From Roseomonas populi (GTDB taxonomy: Bacteria; Pseudomonadota; Alphaproteobacteria; Acetobacterales; Acetobacteraceae), in NCBI RefSeq assembly GCF_024594815.1, contig NZ_JANJOU010000015.1, positions 1-64,000 on the forward strand: a DNA stretch of 64,000 nucleotides, written 5' to 3'. Below, piece after piece: positions 28,088 to 36,600 of this stretch. Below the pieces are notes generated by a model, which saw only the letters and a program-made list of their open reading frames with translations, searched no databases and was not told the origin of the DNA. Position 1 is the first letter of the stretch. The number at the start of each line of letters is the position of its first letter. Both the position numbers and the translations under genes were made by a program.

Positions 28088-28372
28088 GGCTGTTGGTCTG
28101 TCCCGGGGAGAGGAAAAAGGAATTCTTCCTCTCCCCGGACCCCGCTCCATCATCTTCTTCTATGAGTTGGTCTGAACCTCGCTGACGGTGCGCCTCGGCT
28201 CGTGGAGCCGAGGCGACTGCAAGGGCAGGAATGGGCCCGAGCGTCAGGCGCCACCCTTCAAGTCAGTCCCCGCGGCAGCCCGATGCAGGTCCAGGAGGCT
28301 CAGCCTCCTGGCGGGGGTTCCAGGGGGCAGCGCCCCCTGGTTCCGGATCCAGCAGAACGAAGGCACCACGCC
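28088..28372 (+). repeat. Modular hairpin repeat, copy G (most complete)
   Basis: Between convergent genes. Hairpin 1 (28103-28118/28123-28138, GGAA loop, one mismatch) starts 16 bp after the MFS stop. Hairpin 2 is perfect (28191-28200/28206-28215). Hairpin 3 is perfect (28291-28300/28302-28311, CCAGGAGGCT/AGCCTCCTGG). Hairpin 4 is perfect (28320-28328/28332-28340, CCAGGGGGC/GCCCCCTGG). It is the best reference copy for the family. Confidence 0.92.
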
Positions 28373-28374
28373 CC

Positions 28375-29226
28375 TCAGCGGATCCCGGCCCGCATGAAGG
28401 ATTGCACGAACTGTCGCTGGAACAGCAGGAAGGCGAGGAGAAGCGGAGCCGCGGTGAGCAGGGTGGCCGCGCTGATGATCGCCCAGTCGATGCCTTGGTC
28501 GGTGGAGGCGAAGACGGCGAGACCGACGGTCAGGGGCCGGGTCTCCACGGTGTTGGTGATGACCAGCGGCCAGAGAAAGTTGTTCCAGTGATAGGCGACG
28601 GAGGTGAGGCCGTAGGCGAGGTAGGTCGGGCGGGCGAGCGGCACGTAGACGCGCCATAGGATGCCGAAGGTGCCGCAGCCCTCCACGCGCGCGGCCTCCT
28701 CCAGCTCCCGCGGCACCTGCTTGAAGGTCTGGCGCAGCAGGAAGATGCCAAAGGCGGAGGCGACGTAGGGCAGGCCGATGCCGACCACCGTGTCCACCAG
28801 GCCGAGCGCGCGCATGGTGCGGTAGTTCTCGACGATCAGCATATCCGGCATGATCATCAGCTGCACCAGCACCACCGCGAAGAGCACGCCCATCCACCGC
28901 GACGCGCTGCGGGCGAAGACGAAGGCGGCGAGGGTGCCGAGGACGAACTGGCAGCCCGTGACGAAGGTGACGAGCAGCAGGCTGTTCAGCATGTAGCGCG
29001 GGAAAGGCGCGGCGTTCCAGGCGGCGGCGAAGTTGTCCAGCGTCAGCGGCGCGAAGAGCTCGAAGCGCGTGGCGTAGCCGGTGGGGTGGATCGCGGCCCA
29101 GAGGGCGTAGAGCAGCGGCGCCGCCCAGAGGATCGCGAGGGCCCAGGCGCCCAGCGTCTCCAGCCATAGGCCGAGGCGCAGGCGCGGCTGCGTCGCGGCG
29201 GGCTGCATGGTCGTCGTCGCGCTCAT
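28375..29226 (-). CDS. Carbohydrate-type ABC permease 2 (UgpE-like)
   Basis: A 283-residue inner-membrane permease with six expected segments and the EAA loop ELEEAARVEGCGTFGILWRVYVPLARPT in the MalG/UgpE position. The start overlaps the upstream permease stop by ATGA. The last residues FMRAGIR are typical of this family. It forms the channel with the preceding gene. Because the operon faces a GlpR-type regulator and a glycerophosphodiesterase, glycerol-3-phosphate or a glycerophosphodiester is the most likely substrate; a plain sugar remains possible. Confidence 0.88.
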   Translation of the reverse strand: MSATTTMQPAATQPRLRLGLWLETLGAWALAILWAAPLLYALWAAIHPTGYATRFELFAPLTLDNFAAAWNAAPFPRYMLNSLLLVTFVTGCQFVLGTLAAFVFARSASRWMGVLFAVVLVQLMIMPDMLIVENYRTMRALGLVDTVVGIGLPYVASAFGIFLLRQTFKQVPRELEEAARVEGCGTFGILWRVYVPLARPTYLAYGLTSVAYHWNNFLWPLVITNTVETRPLTVGLAVFASTDQGIDWAIISAATLLTAAPLLLAFLLFQRQFVQSFMRAGIR

Positions 29227-30098
29227 CTGTAGTGCGTCCGCCGGCCGAGGAAGGTGAACTGCGCCAGGGCGACCAGCATCAGGATCAGCAGCAGCACCAT
29301 GGTGAGCGCCGAGGCCTGGGCGGTGTCCCAGAAGCGGAAGCCGACCTCGTAGATATAGGTCAGGAGAAGGGCGGTGGCGTTGTCCGGGCCGCCCTTGGTC
29401 ATGACGATGATGTGGTCCACCAGCCGGAAGCCGTTGATCAGCGCGTTCACCGCAATGAACAGGGTGGTCGGGCCCAGCAGCGGCAGGGTGACGCGGCGGA
29501 ACACCTCCCAGCGGGATGCGCCCTCCACCGCCGCCGCCTCGTACAGCACGGGCGGGATAGCCTGCAGCGCGGCCAGGTAGAAGATCATGAAGAACCCGGC
29601 TTCCTTCCAGACAGCGATGACCATCATCGCGCCCAGCGCCGTCTCCTGGCTGCCGATCCAATTCGTGGCGCCCCAGCCAAGGAGGAAGTGCGTCAGCCGG
29701 TCCACCAGCCCGTAATCCGGCGTGTAGAAGAACAGCCAGAGGTTGGCGACGGCGATCATCGGCAGGACCGTGGGCGTGAAATAGGCCACGCGCAGCGCCG
29801 CCTTGCCGGGGATGCGGCCGTTCACCCATAGCGCCATGGCCAGCGCCAGCGCGATGGAGATCGGCACGGTGCCCAGTGCATAGATCAGGTTGTTCGTCAG
29901 CGCCTGCCAGAAGATCGGGTCGGCGGCCAGCACCTCGTAGTTCTCCACCCCCACGAAGCGCGACGGGCGCGCCCCGCGAGGGGTGGAGAAGAAGGAGTGC
30001 CAGAAGGTCGCCACCACCGGGTAATGGGTGAAGGCGACCAGCAGCAGCATGGCCGGGCCCAGCATCAGCCAGGCGTGGAGTGTCGCGCGTCCGCGCAT
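29223..30098 (-). CDS. Carbohydrate-type ABC permease 1 (UgpA-like)
   Basis: A 291-residue permease of the MalF/UgpA class with about six membrane helices and the EAA loop LYEAAAVEGASRWEVFRRVTLPLLGPT. The start at MRGRATLHAWLML is 16 bp after the receptor gene's stop; a longer reading overlaps that gene. It pairs with the downstream permease. The best functional guess is uptake of a phosphorylated glycerol compound, inferred from neighbours. Confidence 0.88.
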   Translation of the reverse strand: MRGRATLHAWLMLGPAMLLLVAFTHYPVVATFWHSFFSTPRGARPSRFVGVENYEVLAADPIFWQALTNNLIYALGTVPISIALALAMALWVNGRIPGKAALRVAYFTPTVLPMIAVANLWLFFYTPDYGLVDRLTHFLLGWGATNWIGSQETALGAMMVIAVWKEAGFFMIFYLAALQAIPPVLYEAAAVEGASRWEVFRRVTLPLLGPTTLFIAVNALINGFRLVDHIIVMTKGGPDNATALLLTYIYEVGFRFWDTAQASALTMVLLLILMLVALAQFTFLGRRTHYR

Positions 30099-30114
30099 GG
30101 GCCCGGCGGTCCCT

Positions 30115-31398
30115 TTACCGGTAGCTGCGCAGGATGCGCTCGGCATCGTCCTGCGCCTTCGCCATGGCGGCGGCGGGCTGCGCGCGGCCGGTCAGCACGG
30201 ACTGCATCGCGTCCTCCAGCGCCTTCGTCACGCGCTGGTTCTCGTGGGTGGACAGCTCGGCCACGGCGTGCGGCAGCTGGTCGCGCGCCACCGCGGCGGC
30301 GGGGAAGCCGGCCACGTACTCCTTCATCTTCGGCGTCTCCCAGGCGGCGGGGCTGCTGGCGACATAGCCCGTGTCGATGCCCCACTGCGCCGCGCGCTCC
30401 GGCTCCGTCAGGAAGCGGGCGAACTTCACCGCGGCCTCGCGCTGGGCCGGGCTGGCGGACTTGAAGACATACAGGTTGCCGCCACCCGTCGGGCTGCCGC
30501 GCTTGCGCCCGGCCGGCAGCATCGCCACGCCGAAGGGGAACCCAGCGTTGTTCTTGATGTTGGTCAGGTTGCCCGTGGTGGTCCAGATCATCGCCACCTT
30601 GCGCTCGAAGAAGTCACGCGGGGTGGTGCCCCACTCCACGATGCCCGGCGGGTGCACCTTGTGCTTGGTGGAGAGGTCCAGCCAGTACTGCACGGCCTCG
30701 ATCGTTTTGGGGTCGTTGTAGAAGGTGCGGTCGCCCGCCTCGTTCATCAGGCGCACGTCGTTCTGCGTGGCCAGGGCCTGCAGCATCCAGTAGGCGAAGC
30801 CGTTGCCGGGGATCTGCATGCCCCACTGCGCGGTGTTCTCACCCTGCCGCTTCGTCAGCTTTCGGGCAAACTCCACCTGCTCCGCCCAGGTCGCGGGCGC
30901 CACATCCGGGTTCAGCCCGGCCTCACGGAAGGCGTCCTTGTTGTAGTACATCACGATGGTGGAGCGCTGGAACGGGATGCCCCAGGTCTTCCCGCCCGTG
31001 CGGCTGTTCTCCATGAAGCCGGGGTAGAAGCCGTCCATCCAGGACTTGTCGGCGCCGGGCAGCTCGTCCCAGGAGACGACCACGCCCTCGTCGATGAGGG
31101 TGAACATGTCGGTGGAGAGCAGGCAGGCCATCTGCGGGGCATCGCCGCCGCGGGCCGCCGTCAGCGCCTTGGTGATGCTGTCCTGGTAGGTGCCGGTATA
31201 GACCGGGCGCACGCGGATGCCGGGGTTGGCGCGCTCGAAGTCGGCGCAGTAGCCGTCGATCACCTTCGTGATCGGGCCACCCACGGCGACGGGGTAGTTG
31301 AAGGTGATCTGCACGGGCGACTGGGCACGCACCGCGGGCGCGGCAAGCGCGGGCGCGGCGGCGAGCGCGCCGAGGGCGGCGCGGCGGGTGATCATCAT
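30115..31398 (-). CDS. Extracellular solute-binding protein (UgpB/MalE class)
   Basis: A 427-residue periplasmic receptor. The signal peptide ends near APAVRAQ (residue 26). Family 1 binding-protein features are ITFNYPVAVGGPITKVIDGYCADFERANPGIRV, the tryptophan-rich ligand region GKTWGIPFQRSTIVMYYN, and SPAAWETPKMKEY. UgpB shares this opening (two-lobed sn-glycerol-3-phosphate receptor). AAGGA lies 6 nt before the ATG chosen. Genes run receptor-permease-permease downstream of the ATPase on the minus strand. Confidence 0.9.
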   Translation of the reverse strand: MMITRRAALGALAAAPALAAPAVRAQSPVQITFNYPVAVGGPITKVIDGYCADFERANPGIRVRPVYTGTYQDSITKALTAARGGDAPQMACLLSTDMFTLIDEGVVVSWDELPGADKSWMDGFYPGFMENSRTGGKTWGIPFQRSTIVMYYNKDAFREAGLNPDVAPATWAEQVEFARKLTKRQGENTAQWGMQIPGNGFAYWMLQALATQNDVRLMNEAGDRTFYNDPKTIEAVQYWLDLSTKHKVHPPGIVEWGTTPRDFFERKVAMIWTTTGNLTNIKNNAGFPFGVAMLPAGRKRGSPTGGGNLYVFKSASPAQREAAVKFARFLTEPERAAQWGIDTGYVASSPAAWETPKMKEYVAGFPAAAVARDQLPHAVAELSTHENQRVTKALEDAMQSVLTGRAQPAAAMAKAQDDAERILRSYR

Positions 31399-31415
31399 GG
31401 ATCGTCCTTCCGTGA

Positions 31416-32507
31416 TCAGGCGAGAGCGGGTGCGTGGACCGGCAGAGGCAGGCGCCGGCCCGTCGCGTGGTCGAAGAGATGCGCCGGAGGCGGCAGCCGC
31501 AGGCGGATGGGGCTGCCAGGGGTCATCACCTGGTGGCCGGGGATGCGGGCCTGCACCACCTCGCTCCCCACCGCGCAGCGCAGCACCGTCTCGGCGCCCA
31601 GGAACTCGGCGCTGGTGACGGTGGCGGGCAAGCCGTGGCCGTTCGTTGGCGCCACGTCCTCCGGCCGCAGGCCGAGCAGGGCGCCCGCGGCCTCGGCCGG
31701 TGCCACGGCGTGCTCCGGCGCGCCGGCGATGCAGGCGCCGCCCGGCCCTGCCTCCAGCCGCAGCAGCGCCATGGGCGGGGTGCCGATGAAGCCGGCCGCG
31801 AAGGCGGTGGCGGGGCGGGCGTAGAGCTCGGCGGGCGTCGCGTCCTGCTCGATCCGGCCGTCGCGCATCAGCACGACCTGGTCGGCCATGCTCATCGCCT
31901 CCACCTGGTCGTGGGTGACGTAGACCATGGTCAGGCCCAGCCGCTGCTGCAGGCTGCGGATCTCGTGCCGCATCTCCGCGCGCAGCTTGGCGTCAAGGTT
32001 CGAGAGCGGCTCGTCCATCAGGCAGACCGGCGCCTCGGCCACGATGGCGCGGGCCAGCGCAACGCGCTGCTGCTGCCCGCCGGAGAGTTGCCCAGGGCGG
32101 CGTTCCAGCAGCTTGTCCAGGCCCATCATGGCGGCGGTGCGCGCCAGCCGCGCGTCCCGCTCCGCCCGCGCCACCTTCCGCGCGCGCAGGCCGAAGAGGA
32201 TGTTCTCCGCCACGGTCAGGTGGGGGAAGAGCGCGTAGGACTGGAACACCATGGAAATGCCGCGCGCCGCCGGCGGCAGCCCCGTGACATCGCGCCCGCC
32301 GAGGTGGACGGTGCCGCCGGTCGCCTCCTCCAGCCCCGCCAGCACGCGCAGCAGGGTGGACTTGCCGCAGCCAGAGGGGCCGAGCAGCACCACGAGGGAG
32401 CCGGGCGCGGCGTCGAGTGTGATGTCGTGAAGGGCCACGGTGTCGCCGAACTGCTTGCGCACGGCATCCAGCCTGATGGCGGCCCCCCTTCCGTCGGTCG
32501 GGTTCAT
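31416..32507 (-). CDS. ABC transporter ATPase (UgpC/MalK class)
   Basis: A 363-residue ATPase. Walker A is GPSGCGKSTLLR, the signature is [15 protein letters not shown], and Walker B is VCLMDEPLSNLDAKLR. A C-terminal OB/TOBE regulatory domain (about residues 240-350) contains LLGLRPEDV. It is the first gene of the transport operon, with 17 bp to the receptor gene. Its upstream region is shared with the divergent GlpR-type regulator and holds repeated TTGCTTCGA boxes. Confidence 0.9.
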   Translation of the reverse strand: MNPTDGRGAAIRLDAVRKQFGDTVALHDITLDAAPGSLVVLLGPSGCGKSTLLRVLAGLEEATGGTVHLGGRDVTGLPPAARGISMVFQSYALFPHLTVAENILFGLRARKVARAERDARLARTAAMMGLDKLLERRPGQLSGGQQQRVALARAIVAEAPVCLMDEPLSNLDAKLRAEMRHEIRSLQQRLGLTMVYVTHDQVEAMSMADQVVLMRDGRIEQDATPAELYARPATAFAAGFIGTPPMALLRLEAGPGGACIAGAPEHAVAPAEAAGALLGLRPEDVAPTNGHGLPATVTSAEFLGAETVLRCAVGSEVVQARIPGHQVMTPGSPIRLRLPPPAHLFDHATGRRLPLPVHAPALA

Positions 32508-32528
32508 GGGCGGCCTGATATCCCCGGC

Positions 32529-32553
32529 TTGCTTCGAATGAATGTTGCTTCGA
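32529..32553. promoter_or_regulatory. Direct repeats, candidate GlpR/DeoR operator
   Basis: TTGCTTCGA occurs twice, 16 bp apart (32529-32537 and 32545-32553), just upstream of the ugpC-like start. ATTCGAAT (32644-32651) in the middle of the 266-bp divergent region carries the same TTCGA core. TTCG-cored repeats are typical of DeoR/GlpR operators. Assignment is inferred from spacing and position. Confidence 0.5.
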
Positions 32554-32773
32554 TGTCGGTTTTGTGAAGCTGCCGACGGCCTGGAGCGGCTCCGGCCGCA
32601 CCCGCCATCAAATGGGGATGCCAGCTCCTCGCAAAGATCAATCTATTCGAATCAAGCATTTCTGCCGTCCGTGGCCCCGGTTGATCCGGATTCGCCACCC
32701 TCCCCGGCGCAGAACACCAATCCTTCTCGGGTATGTCACGTCTTTGCAGCAGAGCGGCCCTAAGACGCCGCGC

Positions 32774-33598
32774 ATGAACAGGTCGCCCTTTCATCTGAAC
32801 ATCGGCGCCGCCTCCCAGAGCCGGCAGGCGGTCATTGCGGAGATGCTGAAGACCCGGGACTTCCTGCGGGTGGACGAGCTCGCCCAGCACTTCGAGGTGA
32901 CGACCCAGACCATCCGGCGCGACATCAACGGGCTCTGCGAGCAGGGCGTGGCGCGGCGGCTGCACGGCGGCATCACCGCCCCTTCAAGCGGCGGCAACAT
33001 GAGCTTCCGCGACCGCCAGGTGATGAACCGCGCGGCCAAGCGCCAGATCGGCGCCGCCGTGGCGCAGCACGTGCCGGATGGCGCCTGCGTCTCCTTCGGC
33101 ATCGGCACGACGCCGCAGATCGTGGCGGAATGCCTCTCCGGCCATCGCGGCCTGAAGATCGTGACCAATAATCTGCCGCTGGCGCTGGCGGCCGCGCAGA
33201 ACCCGGAATTCGAGGTGGCGATCGCGGGCGGCACGGTCCGCATCGGCGATCTCGACGTCTGCGGCCCGGCGGGGGAGGAGCTGTTCGCCGCCTACCGCGT
33301 GGACATCGCGGTGTTCGGCGTCGGCGGCGTGGACGCCGACGGCTCGCTGCTGGACTACTCGCGCGAGGAGGTGCGCATCCGCGAGGTGATGATGCGCCAC
33401 GCCCGCCGCTCCTTCCTCGTGCTCGATGCCTCCAAGTTCGGCCGCCCCGCGCATGTGCGCGGCGGGCGGATCGAGGACGCCTCCGCCGTCTTCTGCGACG
33501 CGGAGCTGCCGCCGGTGATACGCGACCGGCTGGCCCTGTCGGACACGGCGGTCGTGCCGTGCCCGCCCCTCCTGGCAGGCGATCCGGACCGCCCCTGA
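32774..33598 (+). CDS. DeoR/GlpR-family transcriptional repressor
   Basis: A 274-residue regulator with an N-terminal winged HTH (RQAVIAEMLKTRDFLRVDELAQHFEVTTQTIRRDINGLCEQG) and a C-terminal sugar-phosphate-binding domain (GACVSFGIGTTPQIVAECL, VFGVGGVDADGSLLDYSREE). GlpR-branch members sense glycerol-3-phosphate. I start at MNRSPFHLNIG; the longer frame upstream is non-coding. It lies between the Ugp-like transporter (divergent) and the phosphodiesterase gene (same strand, 78 bp downstream), so it probably controls both. Confidence 0.9.
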   Translation: MNRSPFHLNIGAASQSRQAVIAEMLKTRDFLRVDELAQHFEVTTQTIRRDINGLCEQGVARRLHGGITAPSSGGNMSFRDRQVMNRAAKRQIGAAVAQHVPDGACVSFGIGTTPQIVAECLSGHRGLKIVTNNLPLALAAAQNPEFEVAIAGGTVRIGDLDVCGPAGEELFAAYRVDIAVFGVGGVDADGSLLDYSREEVRIREVMMRHARRSFLVLDASKFGRPAHVRGGRIEDASAVFCDAELPPVIRDRLALSDTAVVPCPPLLAGDPDRP

Positions 33599-33676
33599 TC
33601 GCCTGCCGCCTTCCCGTCCACCACCCCGCCGGCCGCCAATCGCGGCCGGGCGCTCCGTCACGCCCCGAGAAACCCC

Positions 33677-36600
33677 ATGACCTTCGAGATCTTCGGCCAC
33701 CGCGGCACGAACCCCTACACCGACCACTCCGCCGAGGCGCATGCCGCCGCTATGGACTGGGGCGCGGACTGGGCCGAATTCGACATCCAGATGACGTCGG
33801 ACGGCGTGCTCGTCGTCGCCCACGACACGGGCACCATCCCCTCCACCACCTACGCCAAGCTCCTGGCCTCCAGCCCCGGCACCATGACGCTGAATCAGGC
33901 TCTCGACCTCGTCGCCGCGAAGGAGGCGGAGACGGGGCGCGAGATCAAGATCAGCATCGAGATGAAAAACCCGTCCACCCACGCCGCCAAGGGGCTGGAC
34001 ATGCCGAAGGCCCTCGTGGACCTGCTGGTGGCGCGCGGCATAACCGATGCGGAGGACATCTCCGTCTCCTCCTTCGACACCTCGGCCACGCAGCGCCTCG
34101 CCAGCACGCTCTACCCGGCCGCGGGCATCAGCACCTCGATCGACTACGTCGCCACCAGCTTCGCTGGCGTGAATCTCGCCAATGTCGCCAAGTGGGCCGA
34201 CACGATCTCCGTTGGTACGGCCAACGTCTCGGCCGACCTCGTCGCGAAGGCGCACGCGGTGGGGCTGAAGGTCTATGTCTGGACCCATACCGGCACGGGC
34301 GAGGAGCTGCAGAAGTTCATCGACATGGGGGTGGACGGCGTCTACTCCGACAACACCCGCGTGGCCCGCGAATACGTGGATACGGTGGAGGGCTACACCA
34401 CCGTTTATGGCGGCACGGGCGGGAGCGTCGTCAGTGGTACCAACGGCAATGACGTGGTGTACGGCCTGCAGGGCAGCGATACTCTCGTTGGCGGCGCCGG
34501 GCACGACGTGCTGAACGGCGATGGCGGCAACGACGTGATCGTGGCGGGCGCCGATGGCAGCACGCTCCGGGGCGGCGGCGGCAACGACGTGCTGTTCGGC
34601 GGCGCTGGGGTCGATACCCTGGCCGGCGGTGCCGGCAACGACGCCATCGTGGCGGGCGCCGGGGACACGATCCGCTACGCGGCCGGCGACGGGATCGACC
34701 TCGTCAGCTCCGCCGCGGGCGGCGCAGTGGTGGTGGAGGGCATCGCCTCTACCGGGATCGCGGTGAGCGCGCTGGGCGCGGACCTGGTGGTGAGCTTCAC
34801 CGATGGCGGCGCCCTGGTCTTCGAGGACGGCGTGCTGCCGGAGACGGTGACCTTCTCCGACGGGGTGAGCCTGACGGGCGCGGAGCTCGCCGCCCTCGCC
34901 ACCGGAGCCGCCCCCGCCGGGATCGCCGCGGCCGTCGCGGCGCTGGAGGCGGCACGCGCCGCCGCCGAGCCCGCCCGCGCCCTGCCGCTGGCCCCGAACC
35001 TGATCCAGAACGGCAGCTTCGAGAACACCGACGGCACGGAGGTGCGCGACTGGGGCCGCTACTCCCCGGACGGCAAGATGCCCGGCTGGGTGAACCTCGC
35101 CAGCGGCCGCGTGGAGCAGCACCAGGACACGGTGAGCGGCGTGAAGGCCGTGGACGGCGCCTACTGGACCGACCTGGACGGCTGGCTGAACAACGTCCAG
35201 CTCGCCCAGACCGTGGAGGGCGTGGAGAGGGGCGCCACCTACAAGCTCAGCTTCCAGATCGCCGACACCGACCTGAAGGACACGACGGAGAAGCTGACCG
35301 TCACCTATGGCGGCGTGACCGTCTATTCCGGCGCGCCGAAGGGCGCGGCCTGGGAGACGATCACCGTGACCGTCGTCGGTGGCTCGGGCAACGGCTCCGA
35401 CACGCTCGTCTTCGCGCAGAGCGGCGGCAAGCTGGACGGCGCCGGGCTGGCGCTCGACAACGTGGCGATGGTGAAGACGGCCGCGGCCCCGGCGGGCGCC
35501 GCCGATGGCAACCTGATCTTCAACGGCGGCTTCGAGAACATCAACGGCACCGACTACCGCGACTGGGGCCGCTACAGCGAGGCCGGCGAGATGCCGGGCT
35601 GGCACAACCTCGGCACCGGCCGCGTGGAGCAGCACCGCGACACCGTCAGCGGCGTCAGCGCCGCGAAGGGCGGGTACTGGACGGACCTGGACGGCTGGCA
35701 GAACAACGTGCAGCTGGCGCAGGACGTGCAGGGCGTGGTGAAGGGTGCGACCTACAAGCTCAGCTTCGGGATCGCCGACACCGACCTGAAGGACACGGAG
35801 AGCCTGACCGTCACCTATGGCGGCAAGGTGGTCTACCAGGGCGCGCCGAAGGGCGCGGCCTGGGAGACGATCTCGGTGGAGGTGGTGGGCGGCTCCGGCG
35901 ACGGCTCCGACCGGCTCGTCTTCGCGCAGACCGGCGGCAAGCTGGACGGCGCCGGCCTGGCGCTGGACGAGGTCTCCATGGTCAAGATCGCCGATCCCAA
36001 CGCGCCGGTCGTGGCGAGGGCGGACGCGATCCAGGTGACGGCCGGCGGGGCCGCGGCCGGGCTCGCGGCGGTCGTCATCGCCAACGACACCGATGCCGAT
36101 GCGGGCGACGCGAGGGCCATCGTCTCGGTGGACACCACCGGCACCCTCGGCACGGTGGCCTTCGACGCGGCGACGCAGTCCCTCTCCTACGCCGCATCCA
36201 ATCCGGCCTTCGCGGCGCTGGGCGCCGGCGCCACGGCGACCGACAGCTTCGGCTACACGGTGGCGGACGGGCGCGGCTCCAGCTCCGGCGCGACCGTCTC
36301 CGTGACCGTGACCGGCGTGAACGACACCCCGGTGGTCGCGGCGCCGCTCCACGCGCCGGCGACCGAGGACGGCGCGGCCGTGTCCCTCCTCGCCCTGGAG
36401 GGCGCGACGGACATCGACGCCGGCGACATCCTCTCCGTGGTGCTGGGCGAGGACCCGCTGCCTGCCGGCGTGACCTTCGACGCGACGACGGGGCTCCTCT
36501 CCCTCGATCCCTCCGCCGCGGCCTTCCAGGGGCTGCGGGCCGGGGAGACGGCGCTGGTCACCGTCGCCTATGGCGTGACGGACGGCATCGAGATGGTCGG

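Noticed and set aside
28088-28380. Short open frames inside the hairpin repeats (for example MQVQEA... frames)
   Set aside because: They recur only because the repeat recurs, are in different frames in different copies, and are interrupted in most.
32542-32763. 73-residue frame in the GlpR upstream region
   Set aside because: No Shine-Dalgarno, no domain, and it overlaps the likely divergent promoter and operator region.
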